Of a stretch of DNA of 64,000 nucleotides, positions 34,448-47,670 are shown piece after piece. This DNA comes from Aptenodytes patagonicus (taxonomy: Eukaryota; Chordata; Aves; Sphenisciformes; Spheniscidae). The notes beneath the pieces are model-generated. The model did not search any database. It was not told where the DNA came from and saw only the letters and a list, made by a program, of their open reading frames with translations. Where the stretch lies: assembly GCF_965638725.1 (NCBI RefSeq), contig NC_134962.1:3665501-3729500 (forward strand), read 5' to 3'. Numbering within the stretch: position 1 is the stretch's first letter; each line of letters begins with the position of its first letter. The position numbers and the translations under genes were made by a program.

Positions 34448-37400
34448 ACCTGGGAAAGAAAAAAAGGGAACAAAAAAGAAATAAAGAGAGACAGCCAGAT
34501 CCTGCCTCTCCACAAGTACCCGTGTCTTGATTAGTTTGCTACTAAACTTGTGGCAATGGATAAAGATGGAAGAGGGGTGCTGTAACGTGAAGCGCCACTG
34601 CCAGAGGACTCTGCTGCAATCTGGATTACGTTGCTGCAAAATCTGCTCTATTTCTACTTGTCTGATCCATCTCCGAGACCCCATTGACAGTGATTACTCC
34701 CAGACCCTTCGGTCTCCGCTCCTTTCTGTTCCTAACCCAGTAAACCATCCTCTTCTCACCAGTTCTGGGTCAGAGGAAAATGTTGTTATTAGGCTACCTC
34801 TATTTTATGGTCTTTTAATTATTTCCACCTCTGTGATTACACTAATTAGCTAACTGGTTTCTAAGGGCTGTACAGTAGCTCGCATTACACTTTCATTAAT
34901 CACAGTGTTAGCTAGTCTCGTTAGGAGTCCCTGATTTTTTGCATTATCATTTGAAATTATTCAATGCAAAAGTAATCTGAAGGGGGAAAAAGAAGTCAAT
35001 AGGAATAGACACCGTCTTCGCCAGCAGCTTGGCTGAGAGCCTCTCTGATATATTTAGAAGCGTTATGATTTACAAGAGCCCGCCAACCATTTACTTAGTG
35101 TCTATAAAAAAAAAAAAGGTAAGTTTGAAGTTTCCAAATCACAACTATTAAAGGCTCCTTCTCACTTTCTTTGATTCGAGGCAGTTGACTGACACATTCA
35201 AATGGGATCAAAAATAAAACAACTGACAACACGTCTCCTTCATCCTGATAGCTGTAACCAAGCACTTGCGCACAGCTACACCATCTCTTCATCACATGGC
35301 AAACCCAGGACAAAGCAGAAATAAAGATCTAAGAGGAGGTTAAGTTTTTGCTGCTGGAAAACCATTACTCTGACAGCTCTCAAGACCTTCCTATAAATCC
35401 TCATCTATGGAGACTATTTGATGTGCTAAAAGACTTCTTAAAATAATCAAAATTAAGAACAAAGTGGCCCACATTGGGTAGCTTAAATACATGCACGGGG
35501 GAATGTTTGCCACTGTGGTTATGATGGAAAATAATAATAATAAACACCTACTTAACAGGAGAAATTCAAACACAGATCAGTTACTCCTGCCAGCCTGCTC
35601 TGTGTTGGGCAGGGGAAGGATGATGGGTGAGAAGAATTGCCCGGAGACCTGTAAACTGCCAGCAGAGAAGGCCAAGCTGGAGTCACCACTTGCAGGCAGC
35701 GCTGCCCATCCACTCGAGCCCTGCCCAGACATGAGCCATTTGCTTTGCTTCCACTTCCAAGTGCGATGCCGGAGCTTCCCTTTTCCCTCCACTGCAGCCT
35801 CGCTGGGAGTCCCTGTAAGACACTGCTGCCTGCACCTCTGCTGCCTGCACCACCGCCATCACAAAAAATCCTCCAAGGAGAGGTGTGCGGGAAGGCATAG
35901 CTCTGTCTGTCAGAGCGCACCCCCCTCCCAAACCCTTTGCAGGGCAACAGACACAAACTAGAAAGAAACCAACAGCGGACTCTTATACATCAGACCTATT
36001 TCAGCTTCTGAGCTGAAAATTGATCATGCTCTCTCCCTCTGGAGATGCTGCAGATGCACATAACCGGCGATTCTCACTCCGTTTCCCCATCCCAGGCCAA
36101 TCCTGCACATCAGACCTTTCTCAGGAAAGCAATCTTCACCCGCGCAGCATGCCGCAGCCTGTTCAAGTCACGGCCCTCGCTGGAGGAGCGCATGCCAGCA
36201 GGCACGGGGAGGGCTGTAGCACCAGTGGCAATGAACTGGCCTGGAAAAGCAGTTCCCAAAGGAAAGGGTGCAGGCAATGAGCCAGAGCAAACACAGGAGG
36301 CTGCTGAAGCTTCTACAAGGGAACCCTGGTAAAATAACGGCACTTAAATGCTGTTCCCCAGGCAGAAATCAGCACTTTGCTCAGCTGTTTGTGACCTTCA
36401 TCAGCACCTTCAGCACAGGTGCTGCTGACACCTTCAGTGAGCGCCTCTTTACCGGCAGTTATCCCATGCTGGTTTTTGGAACAGGACAAACTCTGACCAT
36501 CCTGCTTGCTCACGATGAGGACAGGATAACAGCACTGCACGAGGATTAACTAAACCAGACCTTGAGCAGCAGCTGCAGCATCTCAGCTACCGCAGGAGGG
36601 TAACCGTTGGCTCCCGTGGATTTTTTTTATAGCAGCAACCTCTCTATTTAGTTATTTTGCATCTCTTCAATCTCCAACCAGCAGTCTTCATCTGCTGCAA
36701 AGCTGAGCTCTGAAGAAGGATGTCTGGTCTGGCTGCAGTGCGTGGCCCTTCTCCCACGCCTGACCATGCCAATCTGGGCTCTGCATGATGATGGCCAAGC
36801 CCCAGTTCAACGAGGTGCTTCAGTGCAGCATAATTTTAGTGAGCACTAAGTAAAACTTTTTTAGCAGAAGGGACAAGGGTGGTGTTGCTCTTGCCTGCCA
36901 GGGCTGGCTTTGGCAAGGAGGGAGAAGGAGGGAGCCTTCATATCCTGAGTCTAAGAGGCAGAAGAGCCCCCATGACAAGCAAACCATTAAAAAGAAAAAG
37001 TAACAATAATACTGAGCAAAATGTTGCTTCAGGGAAAAATTTCTGCTTGGTTTTAGCACAGATGTTGATATTGCACACTCAGAAATAGCTGTGTGGAAAC
37101 ACATTTGCAGTGTGCTATTAGATGGTGCACGAAAGCAAAGAGCTGCGCTTGCAAGGGAGAAATTAAAGCATTTAAAAATTAAACGACATTTAAAAAATGC
37201 CTTCTGAAAGGCATTTTCTTCTCTGATAGAGAAGTTATAAGTAGAGAGACTGAGTTTTCCCAAATCACAGACCCTTAAAGCCAGAGTCTGTGACTACCTT
37301 GAAGCACTTGTCCAACCCTTCACTTTGCTTCCACAGAAGGGAGCTCTGGCAGGAACCAGCCAATGCCTCTGCAAATCCCCGTGGGAGCTCCTCTGCTCGG

Positions 37401-40400
37401 GGCGAGGCTGTGCCAGGCTCACCCCTGCAAACCAGCCTCGGCTGGGGGCTCCTGCCCACAGCTCCCTGCGTCACCTCATTTGCAAACGTGCATTCATGTG
37501 CTCAGGAGCAAATCTGGAGTGGGGGGATCTGCACCATGCCAAATTTCCCCAGGGCAAGCCCTTCCCACGCTGGGAGCACATACCCATCCTGCCTGATGCC
37601 TGCACCGCTGGAGATGCTCTGTGTGTAAAATCAAAAGAAAGCTTATCCATACAGCGCCCTTAGCACCTCCACATGAAGGTCCCACAAAGCATAAGGAGAT
37701 GCTTTTCAAAGTAATGGATGTCATCATTTCAAAACCCGAAGCCCTTTGAAGGAGGAATTCCCGAGACCTGTGGGATGAGGGAATTGCAGGCTGAGGCTGA
37801 GCAGAGCTTTTTGGGCATCATGCACCTGAAGGTGGCACACAGCAAGGCTCGTGCACAGAGGTTACTGCTCTGCACTTTGCATATTCCCTCTGTGCTCCGG
37901 GCTGGGATTTTTCATTTCATCCATAATTCATATCTTGTTGCAGCGATTCTACAGAGGCAGTACAGGACCTCAGCACTGGTGATAACAAGGAAAAGAGAGA
38001 GATGCTTTTCATCGCCAGACTGCAAACTGTAGAGCTTGGGTCCAACCAGCACCTCCACTTTATCCCAATTGCCCCGTAGGCAAAGATACGAATACTGAAA
38101 TAAGAGCTGCGGCTGGATCCGGGGAAGGACGAGCTGCCGGTGCGTGTACAGCCTGCTGAGGGGTGCAAGAAAAACCTCCGAATTGTGGGGGGGCCAGCCC
38201 GGCTCAGAGCCGTGCATCCTGCCAGACCTTTGCTCTTGGGTCACCGGCAGCCGAGGCTGAAGATAGCTACAGCAAACCCCACATGAGCCCACATTCAAAC
38301 CCCCGTCTCGGCTTTGTTTGTAGCCAGGAATGGCTGTGCAGGGCAGCCAGCAGCACAGGGCTGCTTATTCCTCCAGCCCCCACCTGTTTTACACACGCAA
38401 ATGCCATCGCTAACCAAGCTCAGCGCTAGATGCCCGTGCACCCTTAGCTTTTGGGGCCAGGTTGCTTTTCTTTTTCATCTGGCTCCAGCAGTGCTGAAGG
38501 GTGACAGTCTTCGCTGTCACTGTGGATTGGGAGGTCACCATGCCGCTCCGTATATGTATCACGTATACGAAACAGCCTGTGCTCACTCCTAGGGCTATAA
38601 AGCTTTCTCCTGTAACCCCGCTGCCTTTCCTTTTCATAACACACAGACCGAAAAATCCAGTTTGTCAGAAACTAAAGTGTTTTGTGAGATTAAAATGTAA
38701 ATGTTGCACTCGGCTTTTCGGAGGGAGTTTGGTATTTTACTTGTGACTCTGCGAGGAAATAGATTTTTGATAACTCTGCGGAACTGCTGCTGCCCAGCCG
38801 CTGCTGCAAACAGCCAAAACCTTAATAAATAAATCCTCTGTCAGCCAGCTCTGAAAACCAACTTGCTGGTGGTTTGAAGAAATATTGGGAATTTCAAAGC
38901 AGCCTTGCACAAGGGGACCTGTAATTACAGCAGCCTCTCCTACGCTGCCTGGCTTTCCCTGGGTTTGAGAGGAGAGGGGGACTGCAGAATGTCCTGTTTG
39001 ACACTGCTGGCAGTAAACACTATATATTAACTTTTTACTATGTTTATTGACTTGAAAATTTGGGGGAAGGGCCGTGCCAGGTGTCACGCTTTGCACTAAG
39101 CGTCACCCGTGAATACCAGAATGGGACATTGAAAAGGAGTGTGGAAATAATTCACACGAAATTCCTGCCTGGCTTGGCTCTGGTTCACAACCTCATCTCT
39201 GTAGGACACCTGCGAAAAGGTCTGGCTGAACCCAAAACTAGGTCCCTCCCAAGACAACGCTTTTTCTTATCTTTCCATGACGGATCCAGGTCTCTTTTCC
39301 TCTGGACTCTCTGACTCTGCAGAAACTTGCACCGCACTCAGCATTCACCGCCGCGCACGGCTTTGGCTGCGTGCTAACAAATACATGGCACCAATGGTCT
39401 GTGAATTGTCCAGGCGCCTTGTTCATCCAGACTGCTGTAAAAACACTGATGAACTTAAGGGAAAAAATAATCTGGAGGAGCTTGCTGACTTTCTGCTGAC
39501 GACCAAAGCTCTCAGCCCCCCGCCAGCGTGGTCAGAAGTGAGTTGCCTGGATTTTTGCATCCCCGGTTAGCACACATTTAAATGGCTGAGCCTTGGTATA
39601 AGAAGCTCTTGGCTCACGGCTCTCAGTTGAAAACTATGATCAACACAAATAGTCACAGCTTTATTACCAAAAAGCATAATGAGTTTAAATTAACCTTTCT
39701 TGCATAATATATGTAATAACCTGAATATGACTGCTGCGCAACTCGACCGGCAGCGCCCGGAAATGATCAGTAAGTCAAGAATCGCTCATAGGATTAATTT
39801 GGAAAATAATTTCAAACAATTGAGATATATATGAAAATGAACAGACCACACATTAATAGAGCTTGAGCCTGATCTGTAAACTTAGCTACTCACTTTTTAT
39901 CCCTTAAGTAAACTAGGAAGAGTAATGTATTTATAGCCTCTTGACGTAAGTAGCCTTGCTGAAATATTGTATGTAATAAATATCCTGCCATCTCCGAAAG
40001 CCTGTAGGATAAAGCAGTACCAAGGTACTGCAAAGGCAGACTCAACGTGGTTAACAAGTCCTGGTGAGATGCCAGCCAGCTGAAAACATTGCAAATGAGA
40101 GAAAGCAATGAAAATATAGACTGACTGTTAATGTAGGATAGAGTTTTATTGACACAACCGCAATGCAAGGTCACTGCATAAGGTCTTTCAGCCTTTCAGC
40201 TTTGCATGGCACCTTTAAACGTCCCTTCCCACCATCACCTTGGAGTTTGGTCAGCTTTATCCCAACGTTTGTTGTTTGTCAGTTATTTTCTCCACTGTTT
40301 TTTTCCCCTTTCTGATGTAATGATCATAAGATCTTTTTCCCTGACCCATGCTGCCAGCATTGCTTTTTATGAAACTACAAATTACACAGTGCATCCGCAT

Positions 40401-40778
40401 TAAAACAAAATGTGTTCATCACCGTTTTTAAATAAGGATGTCATTTGTAAATGCTTTATTCATAATTAATGGAATTATTACTGGGTGCAGCCACGTTCTT
40501 CATCCATGTACTGTAAGATACATTGTAAAGTGCATTACTAAAAAGCTTTATGGATGAGGATATGACAACCCGACTGTGAAGCACATTATGTGATGTACTG
40601 TAGCTATTGTTGTAACAATCCTTATGCAAGATTTTAAGCTATCAGTCAGCCAGGGGCTGATTGATAGTGTAAATGTTAATAATTAATAATAGGATAATGT
40701 TGATAACTAATTAATAGTAAATGATGAGTATGGATTTTTTTTTAGTTAGTATTATGCTAATATGCATTATTCACTGAA
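34448..40778. other. Intergenic DNA, no gene recognised
   Basis: Only short chance frames are present. A small inverted repeat (AAAATGCCTT at 37194-37203 with its complement at 37208-37217) and AT-rich low-complexity stretches (about 40620-40760) were noted. No conserved domain was recognised in any frame above 60 residues. Confidence 0.5.
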
Positions 40779-40870
40779 TCATAAAATCACGTTAGAGATG
40801 AGAAAGTCTCTCTAGCTTTCAGCATCTATATCACTGATGAGTCAATGCTGCTCTTTCCTAGCATTTCCGA
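40779..40870 (-). repeat. Probable decayed CR1/L3-like LINE 3' tail
   Basis: The plus strand reads CTGAATCATAAAATCACG, then TTAGAGATGAGAAAGTCTCT, which resembles the reverse complement of old CR1/L3 3' ends (ATCATAGAATCA, then a line like GAGATGGAAAAGACCTCTAGATCATCTAGTCCA). The divergence is high and the boundaries are approximate. Confidence 0.35.
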
Positions 40871-43480
40871 AGCAGCTCTTCCCATCTGGCTTCCTGCATG
40901 AAATCTATGGATTAAGAAGTATATTTTAAAACAAATTCAGAGCTCCGAATATGTGCTTACCAGAGTGATGTGTAAAGTCACGGCCTTTGGGGCGCGAGTA
41001 CAACAAACCTGCCTGCTCTAGGCATGGGAGAGCCATGATCTGAGGGACCCTCCACTACATTTATAAGGAAATAATTCAAAATGAAGGAGTTGCCACTGCA
41101 GATTTCTTTCACTTATGTGTGGCATCCTCCAGCAATTTAAAACACCAGGCACGCTTGCCTTTTACAGCGGGTGTGGGAAGGTGCTTGGGATGATGAGCAA
41201 CCGGTAATGCAGGTGGCGTGTAAAGATGGAGAGAGGGTTTAGTGGAGAGCTGTAAAGGTGGCTCAACGGTGGCATCATTTTTTTTCAGGTGACATTATCT
41301 TTTTTTATATATGCTAGACAGGATCAAAGCGGGCATTACGTCATGCCGGGTGAAGTGAATGTCTGTTTGCCGCCAGGCACAGACTGCTCAGAGGACGTGA
41401 AATGCCAATAGCAGCCTCAGAAATCAGGGTTTAGAAATGGATACTGTGTAATGGGCCCTGGGACGCGCTGGATTCAAACGCTCCCAGCAGGGAAATCTCC
41501 CCTTCTCCACCCCAGCAGCGGCTGTCTCCATCTCCCGTCTCACGGCTGCCCTCGCAGGACCAGATATGTAATTTTGCCTTCTCTGGTTTCAAAGACTAAG
41601 ACGCAGGAGAGCTCCTTCCTGGTACTCAGCTGTTCTGTAGATAACCTAAGCCAAAGGCATCAAATATACCGAGCTCACTGGCATTTTCCCGTCGGCGTGG
41701 TCTCCGACGAGGAGGGCTGCGCTCCACACAGCCCTTGTAATGACATTTTGATTCCTTACAGCATGCTAATACCCACCCAGCTTTCTGGCAACGCATGAAC
41801 ACAGCTTATTGACTAGTGTGAGAGCAATGTTTAAGGAGCGCTAAAAAGTGCTAGTTACTGCAGGAGTTCTCTTGTTAAGGAAATTAATATCGGGAGCTTT
41901 TTCTCAGAGGAATGAGAGTCCTCGGAGCTGATCCACAGATTATCTTTTTTATCCCCCCTCCCTTCCCCACCTCTCAGATTTTGTGTTTGGCTTTTCAACA
42001 TTTTTATTTCAGATAAATCCGCAAGCGCATTTTCGGGTGGATGTCACCAGGATCCACTTCCTCCCGGCCCACAGACAGTCTGTCTCTTATCTCACTTACA
42101 TTAGTATCAATTATTTACAGCAGGAATGCTAAATCATGAAAATGAAGTTGCAGCAAAGCTCTGCCTTCGCTAAGTACCCCACACTGGCTGCGGCTTCCCG
42201 AGCCCCTGTGCTATTTGTACTTGGCCTTGCAGAGTAACAGCCATGAATTTATTCCGCCTTTCACAGCCGCAGGTAAGAGCAGTGGCCAAGCGCTCACAGC
42301 ACATGTTCTTCATGGGGGTAAAAAACATATATGGAGTGCAATGGGCAACGGTGTCGATAGGGAAAGCTTTTCCACGGTGACTAGGTTTTGGAGCAGCACA
42401 GCTCCTTCGTGTGCTTGCCAGAAGGTTTCCTTTGCTTCTTTTTTTCTCCCCCTTTCCACAGAGGTTTCCTGACACTGGAAGGTGATGTTAGGAGGAAGGA
42501 GACTGTCTGCTTGTCCATGCAGCCCGCGGGTGATGGAGCTGACAGCCCAAAGCAGGGTGCAGCCAGCCTGCCTGGGGGCTGGCCGCAGTTTTGCTGCACC
42601 GCACCAGTATTGTTGTCATTTCCCTCCTCCTCCTTCCCACGGGTACAATCTCTCTTCTGGGAGACCATAATTTTGGGGGAAGGAGCTCCTTCCCAGCTCA
42701 TGGCAGCCAGTGCCGTGAGGTTTGAACAGAGCTCTCGCACTGGCACACAATCACTGATGAGCTCCTTAAATGACCGAGTGCATAAGGGATTTTTTTTTTT
42801 ATGAATAGAATTTAAACATGAATAATTAAAATCTCAGTTAAATGGGGATGTTATACAGCTTAGGACAGTATAAATACAAGTGTCTGGGCTCTGTTCATGT
42901 CTTTACTCTTTGGATCCAGAACAGCAGAAGTACTTTACCTCTATTGGTAAGTGCACCACTAAGTGAAGTGATGCTTACACCCTTGACCTTGGAACAGTGC
43001 CTACGTTTAAATTTCCAGTAATTCTCAATATTTTTCTGATAAATCCCTGCTTGCACCAGAGAAGCTGTCCTTTCCTAGTTTTGGTTTGACTGCTTACCCA
43101 GCACATTCCCACTCTGCTAGTTACAACTCAGGAAAGTGAAAAGAAATCCTAAGGAAAAAAAAAAAGGACAAATAAACCTTTTGAATCCTGGTTGTAGAGA
43201 CTATTCAGGGAGTGAGGAGACCCCCTGAGTGCAGACCAGAGCCCGCAGATGCTGAGCAAGCTGGTCTTGACCCGCTGTGGACTAGCAAAGAGGTTACCCC
43301 ACGAGACCCGAGCTAGACCTGAGGTTGCAAAGCTCCAAGCCTACAACACAGGTCCTTAAAGGAAAACTCCAACCACCAGTGGCCGATTCAGCCCTCGAGG
43401 GGTGATTTCGGGCACCTTTGAGCCTCCCTGGCAGCCTGCAGTGGCTGTGGTCCATGCCGTGGTCATGGCGAGGAGCTAAA
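40871..43480. other. Intergenic DNA, no gene recognised
   Basis: Short chance frames only, with T-rich and A-rich runs near 41278-41285, 42789-42800 and 43155-43166. No repeat family was recognised. Confidence 0.5.
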
Positions 43481-43566
43481 GGGCAGGACTTGCCTTGGCT
43501 GAAGGTTTCCATCTCCAGCAGCATCTGCTGAGCGATGGAAACCTTCAGCCAAGGCAAGTCCTGCCC
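43481..43566. repeat. Perfect 33-bp inverted repeat with 20-base loop
   Basis: The left arm 43481-43513 (beginning GGGCAGGACTTGCCTTGGCT) is the exact reverse complement of the right arm 43534-43566 (ending AGCCAAGGCAAGTCCTGCCC), without a single mismatch. The 20-base loop TCCAGCAGCATCTGCTGAGC itself contains a 5-bp stem (CAGCA/TGCTG). An RNA copy of either strand would fold into a hairpin of 86 bases, the size of a microRNA precursor, although perfect pairing over 33 bp is atypical of conserved animal microRNAs. Alternatives are a recent inverted duplication by template switching or an inversion artefact in library or assembly. Confidence 0.95.
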
Positions 43567-46534
43567 CCAGCCCCGAATGAGCTGGCTCGACCCTTAGTGC
43601 TTTGCTGTCGCCCACGCGTGTGATTTTGGGCAGATATGGGGGTCATTCGCGGAGGAGAGGTATGCAAGGGAGGATGGAGAAAAGGAAGGGTCTTTTAATT
43701 TTAAGCTGCTGTGAGTCACTTCATTAGCCCTGACCCGGTTTGACCCTTTTACTGTTATATCAGCCTAACTGTTTATTTTCCTCATAAAACTAAAACTAGA
43801 TCGATTGCCTTTGTCTCAAAGCCCTTTATGTGTCTTGGCGCCCAGGAACAGCCCTGCCGTTAGCAGCAGGCCTAATGCAAATTGAATCTTTGGGAAACAG
43901 GGACAGTTTGAAGCAGACACCAAGCCGACCTCCCCATCTTCCTCCTTTTTCCTGCTTAAGCTTCATCTATTGCATTTAAAAGAGAAACTATGTCTATTTA
44001 TTTTAAAAATAAATATACAATGCTATCTATATATATGTGCATGGCGTGTCTCTGTTGTGTATGCATCTATACAATCAATACCTGTGTCTTGCTGGGGATT
44101 TAAATATTAGTCTTCAAAATCCAGGTGTAGAGCACCAGATTTATTTGTACGAAAATATACCCTTTCTTGCTTAAGGAAGGATATTAATTATAGATGCAAA
44201 CCCATAAATCTTCTGGCTTTAGGTGAGATATTTGCTGGATTATAAATATGAATTGGAGATGAGGGTCCTGCTCTTCCTATTATTACTATTATTATTACTT
44301 ACTGGTTATTATTTTCTATATGATCAGTATCTTCAGGTGAGTCAAACATTACTGGGGAATGGGGAGCTAAGCCTTCAAAGGGTGCACACACGTTGAATTC
44401 ATTAAAAGGTTGTCTATCCCAGCCTTGCTCTCCGCTGCATTTCACAGTCCGGTGAGTCATTAAACACCCTGTTCAGGTCTCTTCCCCTCCTCTCCATCCT
44501 GCTTTTGGTACCTCATTTCATTGTACTGCTTTCGCCAGATCATATCAAGCTCCCTAATGTTTATTAATGACGTCCTGTGCATCCTATTGACAATGTGCTA
44601 TTGTTTCCGAGGTTCCGCTTCAACACCAGTCTTGGAAAGCAGCCAAACCAGGAGCGACCGGGGACCCCAATATCACCCAGGGCTTTGTCATAGGTGACAA
44701 TTTTCTTCTCCACCATTTATTATGGCAGATCTGGGAACATCAGTAATAAGCCACAAGGGCTTGATTGTCCGAGGAGCTGAGCACCCAGAATACCAAGTGG
44801 AGGATTTGCTTCAGGCAGGATGTGACAACTTTGATGTGACAGCTGTGGACAGTCCTGATGCTGCTCAGCACCTCCCAGGGCAGGGCTGGTGGAGCCTCAC
44901 CATACATCACCCCAGAGCTGAAGAATCGAGCGTCGCTAATTAATTCAATACAAACTGAGACAGGAGTACATTGCAGTGGATCTCCCAGACTTTACCAAGT
45001 GCTCCAGAGCCAGGAACGCCAATTAACAAGAGTTATATTGAAGACTTCATTGAGGACCTCAGGGCTTGCTGCATTTGTGGCTGTTTCCCTGCCGATCTCT
45101 GCTGCTCCAGCCATGCTGGTTGCTCTGTGATCCATCAAGGACCAAACGAAGCCAGACGGCAAATGCAGAGGGCTAGATGCTCACAAGCGTCAGTAGAAGC
45201 AAAAGGCACGGAGCTGGGTTGGTGTGCACCAGGAGGGATTTCTAAAGGTAGCTCTGGCAGGTGCAGCAATGCAGCAGGGTGCTGACCAAAGGAGAGCACG
45301 TAGCGGGATCTCAGACTAAATTCATATAACACCCTACCCTGAAATGAGTAAGACCTTGTATGCCAGGACTGTAAAGACAGGGCTCTGTGTAAGGTCTGCT
45401 TTATGAATTAGACTCCTGTGCTTAAATAAATTAAGTGAGCTGTCAGTATATTAAATGATTTAATGCCTTCTTCGGTTTTGCAGTGGAATCCTAATGAAAA
45501 TACTCTTCAATATAAAATGCTGAATAAATTAAATGGTGAAGTGTTTTAATAAACGGTCTGTTGTTACGGTGAACCACATTAAAGTAGTGTTTATCTCTAT
45601 GGTAATGATGTTGCCCTGGCTTTAAAAGAGTTTCTGCTGGTTCAGGCTTTTTCTGACAAAACATAAGCGTTGTGCTTAAGTTGTTCAGTTCAAAAGCATC
45701 TGCACAGTTCCTGGGCCAAAACCTGAAATCAATGGAAATCTTGTTGGCTGGCTAACACAGAGCTGGATTAAATGGCATTTGGAGCAGAGGGCTCTTGCAG
45801 ACTGAATTGGAGCTGCTGAAGAAGTTGCTGCCTGATGCCCTCTGCCCTGAGCAGGAGATATGGAAGTGTGTTTGGGGTTAGCTACTGCGGTCGGCAGCAT
45901 CCCACAGTGCTGCCTCCTCCCCACTAATTCATAATCTGGATTATCTGCTGTGGCTCTCGGGTGCTGGTCACAGCAGCAAAGAGGTGGCAGGCGGTGGGGA
46001 CAGCAGTGATGGCTTGAGTCATGCCAGAGCTAAATCCAGCACAGCTCAGGACCCAGAGTCCTTGGCGGTGCTCAGCATGGGCAGCTAGCTCCGTGGTGTG
46101 GGCAGCAGGGGTGAGACAAGGTTCCAGCCCCCCAGCTTCAGGGATGAGGCCCTAAACTTACAGCTGGATGGATTTTGCTATTCAAGAACCACAGTGAAAT
46201 CACGAATAAGCCATGGAGGGGCTTAAAAGACTTTCTTTGCTGATCTCATTACAAGTTACCATAACAAATTGCATCTTTTTTATATCCTTTATATAAGGTA
46301 AAGACCTGCTTTAAAAGGTAAAGACCTTAGCAGAAGATAAAGTCCTTTATATATAAATCAATTATTAAACAACTTTAGTTGTCCCGCTTTTGGATATCAG
46401 TTCTTATCTAACCACCTCCACCCATCACAGTATTTCTTTGGAAGGAAAATTTTTTCCTGACAGTTTTCGGAGCTTGAAAACACAGAAATAATGTCCCAGT
46501 ACCCAAAGAAAAAAAAAAATTAACTTTTATATAT
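43567..46534. other. Intergenic DNA, no gene recognised
   Basis: Contains a short ATT/ATA-type microsatellite (about 44279-44300) and an interrupted local duplication (AAGGTAAAGACCT at 46295-46307 and 46315-46327; TCCTTTATATA at 46285-46295 and 46343-46353). The plus-strand frame at 44722-44943 resembles no family known to me. Confidence 0.5.
46285..46353 (+). repeat. Interrupted local duplication
   Basis: AAGGTAAAGACCT occurs twice with a 20-base period and the flanking TCCTTTATATA occurs on both sides, indicating local duplication by slippage. It lies 180 bases from the CR1 insertion. Confidence 0.7.
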
Positions 46535-46822
46535 ATAGAATCATAGAATCATAGAATCATTGAGGTTGGAAAAGACCTCTAAGATCATCGAGTCCAACCA
46601 TCGACCCAACACCACCACCCACTAAACCATGTCCCTAAGCACCTCATCTACTCATCTTTTAAATACCTCCAGGGATGGGGACTCCACCACTTCCCTGGGC
46701 AGCCTGTTCCAATGTTTCACCACTCTTTCAGTAAAGACATTTTTCCTCACATCCAATCTAAACCTCCCCTGCCGCAACTTGAGGCCATTTCCTCTCGTCC
46801 TATCGCTTGTTACTTGGGAAAT
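46535..46822 (-). mobile_element. 5'-truncated CR1 LINE (3' end only)
   Basis: The plus strand begins with three ATAGAATC units followed by TTGAGGTTGGAAAAGACCTC, the reverse complement of the avian CR1 3' end, and continues through the typical CCAGGGATGGGGACTCCACC block. On the minus strand the end of the reverse-transcriptase ORF is readable: [20 protein letters not shown], then [19 protein letters not shown]. The homology stops near 46822, so the copy is a typical dead-on-arrival insertion of about 290 bases lacking promoter, endonuclease and most of the reverse transcriptase. The intact frame and recognisable tail suggest it is much younger than the neighbouring element at 47.7-49.9 kb. 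No clear target-site duplication was seen. Confidence 0.95.
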
Positions 46823-47670
46823 ATAACTCTTTGGTCCCCAGTGCATCTGGATGCACAGTAAGATGTCAGCTGGGGCTTGCAGACCAGTCCCAGGAGAAGT
46901 CAGTGGGTGGCTCCTGGAGCTGCCCGAGTGAGGGGTCTGCGGCCAGGGCTCCTGCTGAAGAATTTCCATGAAAGGAGAAATTTCAGCAGCTCCCAAACCA
47001 GAAAGCAGAGACGTGGCATTGCTCCTGCAGAAAGCCCCGCTGTGCATGATCGTGGCGCACTCTCATTCTGTGATTTCCTGGGCGTAGATGAGTGTGTTAT
47101 CAAACTACACATTTTTACTCACAGTTTTAGCAACTTTTAAGGAATATGGATGTGTCACTTCCCTGAAAAGTCTATCAAACTAAAGCAGCAGATGGGGATC
47201 AGCAGGATTTAACTGGACCACTGGAATGCAGGTCCTTCATGTACTTGCTTTGAGCTGGTCTCTTTGGCACTCCATTTTGGGGTATTTATAGCAGAGGGAT
47301 GTAGGCTGTGTTTATTTTATTTGGTTTTATAGTACTTTTCCAGCCTTTCCACTAGCAAAGATGAAGTACTAATAACACTGAGGTGTCTGCGTGAGTCTCT
47401 GCCAAGGCCAGACCAATAACTCCGAGAAAAGGGAATTGTCCCACTCAGTGCTCGGGGATGATGACTTAAATACTCATTATTAGAAACAGTATAAAACCGA
47501 AGAAGGACCACCCCATCCATGCGGTGTGGGTGTCTGTATGTCGATTCACAGTGATCGTTGGTGGATCCAGGATATGGCTTAAAACAAAAAAAAACCCAGC
47601 ATGATTTTGAAATGGCCAGTGATGATGAAACCATCTGTTGGGAAGTTGTTCTGATGTCACTTCTCCCAAT

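Noticed and set aside
36421..36540. A plus-strand peptide reading YPMLVFGTGQTLTIL, reminiscent of an antigen-receptor J segment (FGxG motif).
   Set aside because: No recombination signal heptamer or nonamer upstream, no GT donor at the end of the segment and no V, D or C genes nearby; a chance resemblance.
44722..45285. Overlapping plus-strand frames of 73-104 residues.
   Set aside because: No recognised domain, no coding-type splice structure, and ordinary flanking composition; treated as chance frames.
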